DNA of 64,000 nt from Antedon bifida. Taxonomy: Eukaryota > Echinodermata > Crinoidea > Comatulida > Antedonidae. Positions within the stretch are counted from its first letter, which is position 1. Each line of letters begins with the position of its first letter. The position numbers were made by a program, and so were the translations under genes. Shown here one piece after another: positions 23,920-35,040 of the stretch. The notes below the pieces were generated by a model, which made no database searches, was not told the origin of the DNA, and saw only the letters and a program-made list of their open reading frames with translations. Location of the stretch: assembly GCA_963402885.1 (NCBI GenBank), contig OY727100.1:7179501-7243500 (forward strand), read 5' to 3'.

Positions 23920-25049
23920 TCAACAGCTTTTTACAGTGTCAGTGCTTTTTCTGCCAAAAGACCAAATTCCGTGATTACGGACGCCAAAAACTAGACGATC
24001 TCGTAACATTGTATTGAGCGAGGCTCCAAAGTTACAGAATTCTGCCATCGATAGAAGCGACGCCATAAATTCAGGCACTGTTTCATTATCACGTCGAAAG
24101 CGTGAGTTGAATTTGTATCGCTGTACAATTTCACTAGGCACTGGACTGTGATGCCCATTCATAGCTGTTACCAGCTCATCGAATGTTTTATCCTTGGGTT
24201 TTTCTGGTGTAACCAAATTTCGTAAAAGCTTATAAGATGATGGGCCAATAACTGTTAACAGTGTTGCTTGTTTCTTCTCCTCTGTAGTAATTTCTTTTGC
24301 TTTGAAATACAAGTTACTTACTTACTTATTTGTTTTCATAGCTATCCCCAATATTGGGGACATTTCGCCATCATTGACATTATGTTGACATAGCACAACT
24401 TTTCTTAATTTTATGAGAGACGTTAATTTTGATGAGAAGGTCATGGAACACTAATTAATTTTAAAAACAACTAAAAACCTGGGACCTGTAACCCTGACGG
24501 GTACTCTCCCTCCGGGTCAAAGGGATCCCGAAACTCATCGGTGGGCAGGGGCGCTCATCTCCCTGTTCAGGACTATTCCTGATGATTACCCAACCTATTT
24601 ACATTTAAAATTAAAATTAAACATCAAGACATAACTTAATCAACTTAATGACTACTGGACATAGTAGTTATTGTCTTCTATAAAAGATGCTGGAAGCACT
24701 TCCTTATATAGTCTTCTCGGTCTAGTTGACTAGCGTTTATAGTTCTCTGAAGTATACTTGGGCTCGGTCTTCCTATCAATTTACTTTTTTGGTCATAAAA
24801 TGTAAGAACTTCGCAGGGATCATAGTTCTGTCTCCGAATACAGTGTGAAATCCAGTTAGATTGCTGTTGTTGGTAGAATATCGTGTTGGTTATTGCGTAG
24901 AGCCTCTGGTTATTGACAACGTACCGCCAATCAGTTTCCTGTTGTTCTTCTTCTTCCTCAGACTCTAGTCTAAAGTCTAAACGCTCAACAAACTGTGACC
25001 AATCTTCCCTTCCTTCAATAAATTCTTCAATTTTGCCAATAAGGGCCAT
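23920..25049 (-). pseudogene. gag: Gypsy gag, split by an inserted fragment
   Basis: Starts MALIGKIEEFIEGREDWSQF at 25,049, just inside the 5' LTR, and reads to about 24,977. The frame resumes at 24,312 with YFKAKEITTEEKKQ and ends near 23,920, followed after a shift by the zinc knuckles. The join across the insertion is what the family predicts. A basic residue-rich matrix-like start and the later knuckles identify gag. Confidence 0.8.
24315..24976 (-). mobile_element. 5'-truncated LINE end inside gag
   Basis: About 660 bp, with AAGT at both edges (plus strand 24,311-24,314 and 24,973-24,976). The minus strand first encodes a C-terminal LINE-like tail (YQQQQSNWISHCIRRQN and GRPSPSI, to CFQHLL), then a 3' UTR, and ends in AAGTAAGTAAGT. 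The reading frame stays open from gag into the insert by chance. The tail repeat suggests a non-LTR element with short tandem tails. Clade not resolved. Confidence 0.7.
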
Positions 25050-25066
25050 TCTCGTCGCCACTGTAG
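25050..25066 (-). promoter_or_regulatory. candidate primer-binding site region
   Basis: On the minus strand six bases after the 5' LTR comes TGGCGACGAGAATGG, beginning with the TGG expected to pair with a tRNA CCA end. The last bases overlap the gag start. Which tRNA is used cannot be said from here. Confidence 0.6.
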
Positions 25067-25353
25067 TGTAATGTACCGATTTACAATACAAATAAGTGAG
25101 AGAGAGACAAGTTCTGTTATAGTTGAAAGCTAGCACTGAAGTGTTTATTCTTTATTCTACATTTACTATATATTATAATAACAATATCGGTAATGGGTAA
25201 TTAATCTGTCAAGGTGGAATGTTTAGTGGTCTAAGCAGAGGGTCTACTTTAGCCATTAGTGACCATAAAGTAGCCAGGGTTATATATGGTAACAGGTGAA
25301 GGAAGTTTAAATAATTGGTAGCAAGTAATATTAATCAAGTTCAATACATTACA
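25067..25353 (-). repeat. 5' LTR of the Gypsy element
   Basis: 287 bp, with the same TGTAATG...CATTACA ends as the other LTR and high similarity to it along the length. Confidence 0.9.
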
Positions 25354-25374
25354 CTTTTCATTTAATCTTAACAG

Positions 25375-28180
25375 TAAAGTTAATCCTTCTGATTGCGTGG
25401 AGATGGATTGTGATGCATTTAAGAAAGCAATGATCAGAAATGAAGATGGTGGAATTCTAGGAGGATCACGGCCTGGTTATGTTATTCCTGATTCTCCATA
25501 TGAGTGGGATAGAGATCCGAGACGTGGACTTAAAATTCCTTATGATGAAAAATGTCCACATAAAGGTTGGTTGTCTGTTTTATGTTGAATTTTAGCTTTT
25601 GTAAACTGTGATTCTTCCCTAAATCTTTCCTCCTATTAAAGTTGCACTCTTGAAACAAGACCAGTCCATTCACCGAGACTGGGCACGCAATTTTATTGTG
25701 GCATCCCTTTTTTGAGGAGTAGGAGAATCACTGTGTTGTAGCTGTGATCTTTTATATAATCTGCTCTTTTCATTAAGGTATCATTGGTACAGAAGACTGC
25801 ATATGGCATGAATCTTGGCAGGCTTTTGAATGCTATGACTATGATTACGCTATGTTGATTATTGAAAGTCTTGATCCTGACACAGAATTACGACGTCTTC
25901 ACCAATCGTCATTGGGTCTAACGGTTATGTTGATTTGATCAATGGACCACAAGATCACGGCTGGTGTCATGGGTACACATGTCAAGAGCGCATCAGCACA
26001 TTTATGTCTATCGTTGCAATTGGAGAGACTTATGAGATGTATATGAGAGTTCAACGAATCCTCAAACGTTATGACTTCATTTCCTGAACACAGCTCCAGA
26101 TCAGAAAATAGTTGTCGGCATCTGGTATGCCAATCCTCAACGCTTAGATGTGTACCATCAAGGTCACTATGTCATGTCAAATAACGGGCAGCTGGATGGA
26201 GATATGTTCATATACAATACAATACAAATCTTTCTTTATTCTGGAATAGCTCTTTCAATACACAAGTACTGGTCTCCCAAGAGGTCCATGCTGGAACATT
26301 TAGAGTTTTTGTTGATTGACTTCTTGTATTTTTTGTGTGAAAAGTGTCCATAAATTTGAATAGATTTGTTAAATAAGATGGTGCTAAACCCTGTAGGCAT
26401 TTAAATAGCATAATTGATAAATCATTTTCCCATCTGTCATGGACACTCTTCCATTTTAGTGAGGACATCAATTCTGTTATAGGGGTGTACATATCAGCAT
26501 AAAGAATGATTCTAGCTACTCTATTTTGAAGTACTTGAAGACGATTAACAAGTTCTAAGTTACAATTTGACCAAACATTACTACAGTAATCAAAACAAGG
26601 TAATACTATTGCATTAGCAAGTAGTCTTAAAGCAAAATTTGGAATATAATATCTTAATCTACGAATAATACCGATACGTTGTGATACTCTAGAAGCTACT
26701 TGTGAATCAAATGTAAGTCCAAGATATTTAAAATTGTCAACTCTTTCGACATCATTGCCATTAATAGAAAGAGAAATATGGGTTCCAGAAGATCCAAACG
26801 ATCAGTTCATGCCAACTCCTGACTCCAGCATTTATGGCGAGAACTATTTTGATCGCGATTGGCAGACTCTTTGGATACTTATACGTGGTAGTGACCCAAT
26901 TGAAATCATCACTACACCGGTTATAATGGTTGACTTTGGTGTGGCTCCTGTTGATGTTGATGACTTCTATGAAGAAGATCTTGTTAACAATCTTGCCAGT
27001 TTGGTATATATAATAAGTAAATAGCTTTCTTTAACCATATTAAAGTATCACATAATCTATCCAGATTTCTTCTTTTTTCAGTTTCATATGTTTAGAAATG
27101 AGTTGAATTTTATTTAATTACCTATTCTTTTAATATCTAAACAATAATTAATATTTTTTCCTTACAGGCAATTCAACCCTTGAACATGATGAGTTAGTTA
27201 ACCTTCAAGCAGAAATTGTTAATGCAGCACAAACCGGTACTTTGTACGAGAGTCTTGAAGTTGAGGTTATTAGCAATGACCGATCCTTCTCCCCCAGCTG
27301 AAGACCCAACAAGGGGTGTGAGAGCAACAAATACAACAGGAGGTCCAAGTACAGGCAATGAAACGTAAGTCACATTTTAAGAAGTAATGAGTTGAAGTAG
27401 AGTTTTCTGTAGAGTTACTGTAGTGCATGGCTTGTATCGTCTTGTCCAAAGTCTTAAATTGTATTCTCATGTGTGGCGTGCAACAAACATAACCATAATG
27501 CCTATATCATTACAAACCAACATAACTAATTGGTTCACAGGTATTCTGAGAAGCAAGCTGAAGAAGAGGCATCTAGTGACCAAGGAGTAGAAATCATCTA
27601 TCAATTCCAAAGCACAATGAGTATACGTTTACGGCTGATGCTATGGAGAACCATCCATTTGAGGTTCAGCCTTGCATCTCTATATTGGATACCAGTGTAG
27701 GTTTTAACACAATTCTTTCTAAACTCCAATATACTGTAGGCTATCAAGCTTTGGTAATACACCATAGGTTTGATACAAATATTCTACGAAAAAAAGGAAT
27801 TATTCAATGATTTTTTGATTTTTTCAGGCTGAAATTGTGCAAAATCTGGGACATTCTTCACATCCATGGAAAATGCCCAGGAGTATCTGATGCAGAGCTC
27901 GTCAGCAACAACACTGTAGATATAATCCATGGCTGGGCCAACTTCACTGATCTTGCCATTAATCTGTCGGGAAGTGGTTACTTCTTTGAATTCAGCATTG
28001 TTTATTCCAACTCATCCACGCTAGAAGGTATCAACTCAACAGAGTTTTCTGTCATTGAGGGTGTTTTCCACATATCAATCGCAGATCAACAGTAAAAGTT
28101 TTGGAGAAATTTAATGTTCAGTTTAATCTTATTGAAGATTTTACAACGGATATTGCAGAACATCTGGATTCCAAGGTTGG
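25375..28180 (+). pseudogene. PKHD1L1: fibrocystin-L-like pseudogene, copy B, downstream part
   Basis: Exons at 25,375-25,565, 25,778-26,206 resuming 26,781-27,003, 27,168-27,364, about 27,541-27,700 and 27,828-28,175. The first joins the upstream exon in phase (GKVNPSDCVEMDCDAFKK-type). Later blocks are YEWDRDPRRGLKIP, WQAFECYDYDYAMLIIESLD, DLINGPQDHGWC, NPQRLDVYHQGHYV, WVPEDPNDQF, PVIMVDFGVAPVDVDDF, TDPSPPAEDP and HGWANFTDLAI, again in fibrocystin order. Damage includes shifts near 25,910, 26,050, 27,280, 27,610 and 27,870, a TGA in the 25,778 exon, and a LINE inserted in the coding sequence at 26,207. The protein would act at the cell surface, or cilium for fibrocystin; this copy cannot make it. 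Confidence 0.82.
26207..26780 (-). mobile_element. 5'-truncated LINE inserted in a fibrocystin-like exon
   Basis: Flanked by ATATG at 26,202-26,206 and 26,776-26,780. The minus strand encodes the C-terminal part of a non-LTR reverse transcriptase (VDNFKYLGLTFDSQV, then FDYCSNVWS, LQVLQNRVARI and HGLAPSYL-like LQGLAPSYL) and ends in a short ATTGT-type tail. The wording is of the CR1/Jockey kind as I remember it. The frame is open over about 180 codons, so the insertion is fairly young. Confidence 0.8.
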
Positions 28181-28812
28181 TGATTTTTTAATTAATTATA
28201 AGTCATTTTCAAATTGTCAATGCAGTTCTCTCTCTAATTAACCATCCATCTTCTATTTAATACTGCATTATAATTCAAAAATCACCATCAATTGTAGACT
28301 AGTGACGTATCCAATCTAAGAGCAACTTCTTTTTGAAGACTACAGTCCATTTCAAATTTTTAATGCAGGTCTCCCTCTATTTAACCCACTACCTTCTATT
28401 AATACTTCCCCCTACCCCAATTTTAAAAGCATCTTCAATTGTAGACTATCGTATCCACTCTAAGAGCAACTTATGTTGAAGACTAGCCAAAAGTACCTAC
28501 AAGTCACTCCCATAAAAATCCAATTACAGACTACTTTCAAATTTGATTTCATCGGCTGTATAAATCACCTCAAATTAAAGACAACCTCCAGAACAATTGG
28601 ATAAATATTGGTCAAACATTGGTCAAACAAGGATAAATATAATATTCTAGGCTTTTCCTTAGGCTTTTTGTCTGGCACTTACTTGTTTTGGGTTCAGGCA
28701 GTCTTTAATTTCAGTATTTTGCAACTTAATAACAAGTTGTGTTAAAATACTTCTATAAGGGAACATATTAAGTGGATTGTTTTTAATAACAGATAATGAT
28801 CACAAATCACAG
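28180..28812. other. intronic or intergenic DNA
   Basis: Continues the intron shared with copy A up to about 28,471, then unique sequence with pieces at 28,661-28,775 that are repeated in changed order near 18,030-18,140. No exon recognised. Confidence 0.5.
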
Positions 28813-29086
28813 GAGATCAGGAAAGTGCTAGATATGCACAAGCATGTGATGCGGTATATGCCCAAAATAAAAAGCAGGCAGCAGAGACTTCGAGGCCACA
28901 AGAACAGCCAATAGCCAAGGACATATCAACCTTGAAGAATTATAATGCAATTGCTGTAGTTGCGGGTGAAAACGTTTTAAACACGGCACATCTTTTAAAA
29001 AAAAAAATAGGCATTGTTGCTGGTACAATGCAAACTTCACTCTCACAAAGCATACACCTTAAAAACCAGAATCTCGCCAAAACCTA
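28813..29086 (+). CDS. 90-codon open frame after a splice acceptor
   Basis: Opens after CACAG at 28,808-28,812 and reads GDQESARYAQACDAVYAQNK and on to TAG at 29,084-29,086. The stretch is Ala/Gln/Lys-rich with a possible amphipathic helix. It might be a last exon of the fibrocystin-like gene or of another gene. I do not recognise it, and an A10 run at about 29,000 makes the frame fragile. Confidence 0.25.
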
Positions 29087-29194
29087 GATTATCTCAAAAT
29101 ATTTCCTGCCCTTTATATAGTCCGTACAGCTTATTACCCACACAGTACATATCTTTTACTTACCTGTTCTGCCAGTAGGTAATTGAAAAATCAG

Positions 29195-30705
29195 CAAATT
29201 TTGTCAAATTAACAAGTGGCAACACTTGTACAGGTAAGAAGAATAAGAAAACTTAATTTTTTTTAATTAATTATTTTATTGTGTTTTTCTATAGGAGATA
29301 AGTAAGCTTTAATATAGTTTATAAACAAAGTATGTAAAATGAGAATACTTCTTTTGCTAATAGAAGAGACAATTCCAGAGTGCCATAAAATCAAGACCAT
29401 ATATTTGTTGGTTCTAAACATGGAAAAAAATTGTATGGTAGATCTTAAGTTCTTCAATGCAATCAGTGCAATCAAAGTACTTAATGTACAGATAGATATT
29501 AGGAATATATTAAATTGTTAACTTTTCATTTATTATTGATCAGCAGATGAAACTTTTAAAGAAGAAGAAAACATCACAGGTAAGCTTATAAAACATTAGT
29601 AATAAAAATCTATACCAGCTGGTGCTAAGGTGAGGTGAAATTAAGATTGACTCTTTCTATGAAGTTCTTTTTTAGTGTTAAAATTAATTAATCCATGTCC
29701 CATTTTCCATTCCAATCTGTCCCTGTGTCATAAGAAATGTTTAAGAGTTGTGCAACTGTAGATGCCGGAAATGGCACTTATCAGACACAAATTAGATTCA
29801 TTCACATTACATTCTTAACATTTTATTGTTGTTTATCAGCAGATGATGCTGATAGTTATGGACAACTAGAAATCTACTACAATATTAGCAGCAAAACATT
29901 TAAAAACACAAATGTACAATGTATCAAGAACGAAAATGTATAAAATATTAATGTTATAAATTGTTTTTGTTTACTACTATAGGAGATGACCTATACAACC
30001 ATGACGATCTCACAGGTAAGTTTATATTTAAAAAGGTTCGTTCTTCACATGCCAAAGAGCATTCAATTGGTTAAAGAGCAGTGCATATATATGATTAGAC
30101 TGGGTTCCAGCCCGTAAATAGTAAAGATAAATAATTTGGCACATATGGTATGATAACCTACGTCATTCTTATCGGATGTTTGCGGGCATGCAAATCGATT
30201 TCTTCACATATTTCCCCAGTGCGTAAATCTGAGTATTATATTATACGTATAAAACGCCATATGTGCCAAAATTTACGGGGTGGAACCCAGTCTAATATAG
30301 GATGGATGTCTGAGGTTGTCATATGTACCTGTAGGCCTATACTTCTGTATTTAAGCATTTTAATTGGAATATTGTTGAACATTAAAGGGAAAGAGATCAA
30401 TATAGTGTTATTTTTTAACAAGTACAGTACTACAGTAGTTATAAAATATGGGCCGGTTGTTGGTCGCAAATATTCAATTTCTCGATTCCAAGTGGATAGC
30501 TGTTATGTGACATCAAAATAGGACAAATTTAGGACAAATACATCTGTAAGAGATGATAGAATAATTGCATTTTTGTTTTTCTCATTTTGCAGGCAAGAAA
30601 GAGGTAGCGAAATTGTTGACATCAAATCCTGGATTCTCAATTCAAAATTGGATAATTATAAGGATGAAAGTTAAGAATGAAAAAATGATGCTGATGAGTT
30701 TTTGA
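29195..30705 (+). CDS. series of short exon-like segments (hypothetical)
   Basis: Four segments fit phase 1-1 exons: 29,195-29,233 (39 nt), 29,547-29,579 (33 nt), 29,983-30,015 (33 nt) and a terminal 30,593-30,705 ending in TGA. The two 33-nt pieces encode DETFKEEENIT and GDDLYNHDDLT after the phase base, and each ends ACAG|GTAAG. An acceptor at about 29,840 followed by DDADSYGQLE is similar but has no donor. They could be tail exons of the fibrocystin-like gene or duplicated cassette exons. Without transcripts this is tentative. Confidence 0.3.
30098..30292. mobile_element. 195 bp MITE with TA target duplication
   Basis: The ends GACTGGGTTCC and GGAACCCAGTC are inverted, and further inside TTTGGCACATATGG pairs with CCATATGTGCCAAA. 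TA flanks both sides (30,096-30,097 and 30,293-30,294), as in Tc1/mariner-type MITEs. It lies between the 29,983 and 30,593 exon-like segments. The 123-codon frame across it is incidental. Confidence 0.75.
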
Positions 30706-30985
30706 TTTTAAAAGGTTTGAAAATAGATATAACATAACGTATGTTAACGTTCTGATTGATATACTTGTTTTTAATAGTGTTACCATATCAATTTGTCAGG
30801 CTGTTGCACCTAAGGGCGCGTTTATACAACACGCTATTACACGCATATTCAACACGCCTACGAGAAGTGTGTTCTATAACAGCGAAGAGATTCCGTGTAA
30901 TGAGATTTTAATTGCAAAAAAGGCTACTTGGCTGAATCCTAACATTTTGTGGATTCCCGGTTGCTGCTGTTATTATAAATAATAG

Positions 30986-31740
30986 TGTAATTTGATATTT
31001 GGGCTACAATAGTCTATAGATTATAGCATGGATTAATTAGTTTAAACTAATTGATACATGGTTATATACTACAAGTTGATCAATTTGGAAATGTTTGCAA
31101 TATTAAAAGTGTAATTTGATATTTGGGCTACAATAGTCTATAGCATGTATTAATTAGTTTAAACTAATTGATTCCGTAAATCTTCTAATTGTAACCCTGG
31201 GTTATTATTTTTTGATTGTTTTTTAGGGTGGGTTACTATTAGAAGTGGGGGGGGGGGGGGAAGGGGGATTACTATTGGAGTAGTGGGTTATTATTACTAA
31301 TCTTAAATTAGGCACCTGAAAATAGTAAGGCACCTGAAAATAGTAACCCACCCCAACTTTTCCGGTCAGCAAATCATAGAAAAATAATAAAACAGTACGA
31401 ATAAATAAATTTGTTTGAACTTTATTTTATAAACTCAAAAACACTCAGTCCTCCCGAGATCAACATGCATTATCTCCTTATTTTCAAAATATTGCTGCAT
31501 AATAAACGACCAGTCTTAATGTCATTTTTTCAATAGTTTTTGTGACTCTAATAATAACCTCCCCCATGGGTTACTAGTAGTAGTAGTGGGTTATTATTAT
31601 AGATTGACTTATAAGTTGGGTTACTACTAGAAGGGGGGTTACTATTAGAGTGTGGGTTACTATTAGAATTGACGGTACATGGTATAATACAAGCTGATCA
31701 ATTTGGAAATGTTCACAATATTAAAGTGTAATTTATTAAG
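30986..31740. repeat. 121 bp direct repeat, second copy split by an insertion
   Basis: GTGTAATTTGATATTTGGGC to AGTTTAAACTAATTGAT occurs at about 30,986 and 31,107. The next portion (TACATGG...GATCAATTTGGAAATG) occurs at about 31,056 and again at 31,676. The second copy is therefore interrupted by the element at 31,174-31,675. Confidence 0.75.
31174..31675. mobile_element. 502 bp G-rich inverted-repeat element
   Basis: The ends CCGTAAATCTTCTAATTGTA and ...ATTAGAATTGACGG are imperfect inverted repeats. Inside, GGGTTACTATTAGAAG-type words and their complements recur, with a run of 14 G at 31,247-31,260. It interrupts a direct repeat whose other copy shows the empty site (TTGA-TA-CATGG), consistent with a TA target, one side mutated. 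No ORF. Confidence 0.65.
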
Positions 31741-31970
31741 TTATTCAGTGATTAAATATTTCAAAGTATTTCAGCTAGAATGTCAATGTTTCTAATTTAT
31801 TTTTCTTTACATTATGGTCATTTATTTATATACATAAAAATCATCACATATAAGACAAGAACAATTGTCCTGTAATTGATCCTGCTGGAGATAGATTTCA
31901 TACATGTTAAAAACGTCAAATGTTTTTTAAAAAATTACCGGTATGAATATGAAAATATGAAGCACAATTA

Positions 31971-33838
31971 TAGCCTGGGTGCAGAACAGTTAATATACAC
32001 ATTTGCGGGAAAAAAGTATAGGAAAATTTTTTTTTGGTTTTTCTGATAGAGTATACCATATAGAATGTCAGAAAAAAAATCCCCATCCCAGGGTCTTGGG
32101 GAAAATTTTTTACGGCACTTTTAAATTTTGGCCTATATAACACACACAAATTCCTATTAACACACACAAATACCTATATATAGGGGATAGGGAAAATCAA
32201 TTAACAGTTTTTGTTACTTGGAGTTGTGTTTTAATGATTAAAATTAGTAGAGGCTTACTTTAATAACTACTTCTCATAGTAGTTGATGAATCAAGTCGAT
32301 ACGATGACATCATCATGCCAGAATCCAATATGGCGTCCAATTTGGCGGGAAAAATAGGGTATTGCTAAACCCCGCAAACCCCCCGCAAACCTCCAAAAAA
32401 ACATAGCAAACCCCACCGAACCAACATAAAAGTGATTGAATCATGAAGTGTACGACCCAGTGGGTATATAAAATATTAAATTTCTACTGTTAACTACTTA
32501 TTTTGGGGATAAAACATAATTTTTTGGTTAAAAATTAGAAATCATTTTTTACCAAAAAATGATGTTTTACCCCGAAAATAAGTAGTTTACAGTAGAAATT
32601 TAATTTTTTTTTTACATGGATATACCAGTGGGTCGTACACTATATGATTCAATCACTTTTATTATGTTGGTTCGGTGGGGTTTGCTATAATTTTTTGGAG
32701 GTTTGCAGGGTTTAGCAATCATTTTTGACCAAAAAATTTTGTTTTACCCCAAAAATAAGTAGTTAACAGTAGAAATTTAATTTTTTTTTTTGACATGGAT
32801 ATGCCCAGTGGGTCGTACACTACATGATTCAATCACTTTTATTATGTTGGTTCAGTTAACTACTTATTTTGGGGATAAAACATCATTTTTTGGTTAAAAA
32901 TTAGAAATCATTTTTTACCAAAAAATGATGTTTTACCCCAAAAATAAGTAGTTAACAGTAGAAATTAAATTTTTTTTTGACATGGATATGCCCAGTGGGT
33001 CGTACACTACATGATTCAATCACTTTTATTATGTTGGTTCAGTTAACTACTTATTTTGGGGATAAAACATCATTTTTTGGTTAAAAATTAGAAAACATTT
33101 TTTACCAAAAAATGATGTTTTACCCCAAAAATAAGTAGTTAACAGTAGAAATTAAATTTTTTTTTTACATGGATATACCCAGTGGGTCGTACACTACATG
33201 ATTCAATCACTTTTATTATGTTGGTTCGGTGGGGTTTGCTATATTTTTGTGGAGGTTTGCAGGGTTTAGCAATCATTTTTGACCAAAAAATTATGTTTTA
33301 CCCCAAAAATAAGTAGTTAACAGTAGAAATTTATTATTTTTTTTAAATGGATATACCCAGTGGGTTGTACACTACATGATTCAATCACTTTTATGTTGGT
33401 TCGGTGGGGTTTGCTATGTTTTTTTGGAGGTTTGCGGGGGTTTGCGGGGTTAGCAATACCCTGTTTTTCCCGCCAAATTGGACGCCATATTGGATTCTGG
33501 CATGATGATGTCATTGTTATCGACTCGATTTATCAACTACTATGAGAAGTAGTTTTTAAAGTAAGCCTCAGCTAATTTTAATCATCATAACACAACTCCA
33601 AGTAAAAAAAAACGTGAATTGATTTCCCTATCCCCTATATATATAGGTATTTGTGTGTGTTAATATAAATTTGTGTGTGTTATATAGGCCAAAATTTAAA
33701 AGTGCCGTAAAAAAATTTCCCCAAGACCCTGGGATGGGGATTTTTTTCTGACATTCTATATGGTATACTCTATCAGAAAAACCCCAAAAAATTTTTCCTA
33801 TACTTTTTTCCCGCTAAATTTGTACTGCACCCAGGCTA
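31971..33838. mobile_element. 1.87 kb foldback-type element with long inverted arms, TSD TTA
   Basis: Starts TAGCCTGGGTGCAG and ends with an imperfect complement (CTGCACCCAGGCTA). TTA flanks it at 31,968-31,970 and 33,839-33,841. The arms (about 31,971-32,440 and 33,385-33,838) match over roughly 450 bp, including CCCAAGACCCTGGGATGGGG. The middle is a tandem array of about 185 bp units (GGGTCGTACACTACATGATT ... AAAATAAGTAGTTAACAGTAG) that are themselves hairpin-like. No transposase. A 3-bp TTA duplication would fit PIF/Harbinger-type mobilisation. Confidence 0.8.
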
Positions 33839-33841
33839 TTA

Positions 33842-35040
33842 GTGTAGTATGTTCCTTAATAAAATTCTTAAAATTAATACTGTAACAGACTGAAATTAGG
33901 AACTATCCAGTGTATGTTAGATTCAATTAATAGTATTCCTAACACAGCACATTACTGTAGCAGCTTTGAGCGAGTAGCCAGATTTCTAATTCTTACATGA
34001 TTGTACAGTAGAACAAATCATCAATAAAATAATCCAATACTTTTACTGGATTTGGACATCAGATGAATCTCTGATGAATCTAAAGATGTTAAAAACCACA
34101 TGGACAATTGTTATTTAAATATTTTCAACGTCATGACAATACAAATTTAGAATATGACATCAACTAAGAACAATATAGCCATAGAAAATGAGAAAAACTG
34201 CAACCAGCTGCCCAAGAACATTTACTCCATCAACACATCAGACACTAGGCCTATATGAAAAGGAAAAAGACATTATTAATGTTAACACAACGAGTACCAG
34301 ACAACATAACTCTTTTGGGATAATTTTAGCCACCAGTTATTGCAGCCGTCAGTTATGCCAGTACATTTTTTTTTTATATTTATTTTACATGTGCCAATAA
34401 GTATGTGTGATTTTTATAAATAAAGTTGTTTTGTTTCCGTTTTGGTTTTATTCTGCAAATTGTGTTTTTTAAATGTTGGAAATTAGTTTATTTATTATTA
34501 GTTACCATTACCAATATTAATAATTAATATTCATTTTATCGATAACAGGATTATGGTTTCTGTATCAAGTTATAAACTCCAAGTGCATAAGAAATGAAGA
34601 AGTACAATTAAAAAAACGGGAAATATTGTGTTTATGAGATGAGCCTTGTTGTTTGGGGTATCATGTATAATAATGATATGCAGAAATAAGAAAAGACGTA
34701 AAAAAAAGAAATATACGATTAATTATTATAATTAATCATTAAAACTAGATGTTAGATTAGTAAAATTTGTTTTGTATTAAGACACATTGATTAGTATTTA
34801 TCGGCTGTTTAATAATTAATTAATATTTACTATAGGCCCTATTCATAAAAACATTGCGCGGCTGATACTTGACTAGATACTAAACTAGTTTAATGGCCAT
34901 TTAGTTCTGTGTTTATTTATGGCTATTTGGAGGCCTCCTTTTGTTTGGTGCGCATACAAAAGTGGGCCCGATCATCCGTTTAACACCCATACGCGAATCC
35001 TGGGCGAATATCTACTAAGCCTAGGCCTATTCTAGGCCTA
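33842..35040. other. AT-rich non-coding DNA
   Basis: No gene or clear repeat recognised. A 70-codon plus-strand frame at 34,188 has no domain. TAGGCCTA words begin near 35,020. Confidence 0.5.

Larger units (their letters stand above)
19810..25353 (-). mobile_element. Ty3/Gypsy LTR retrotransposon, decayed, TSD CTTTT
   Basis: Two direct LTRs (19,810-20,117 and 25,067-25,353) start TGTAATG and end CATTACA. The 5-bp duplication CTTTT flanks the element at 19,805-19,809 and 25,354-25,358. The coding strand is minus: gag, zinc knuckles, protease, RT, RNase H, integrase, the Ty3/Gypsy order. Frameshifts separate most domains. Two retroposed fragments (24,315-24,976 and 20,848-21,044) are nested inside. 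The element sits in an intron of fibrocystin-like copy B, and the matching site in copy A (15,497) is empty. Confidence 0.93.

Noticed and set aside
30150-30521. 123-codon ORF
   Set aside because: Crosses the 195 bp MITE and has no domain or splice context.
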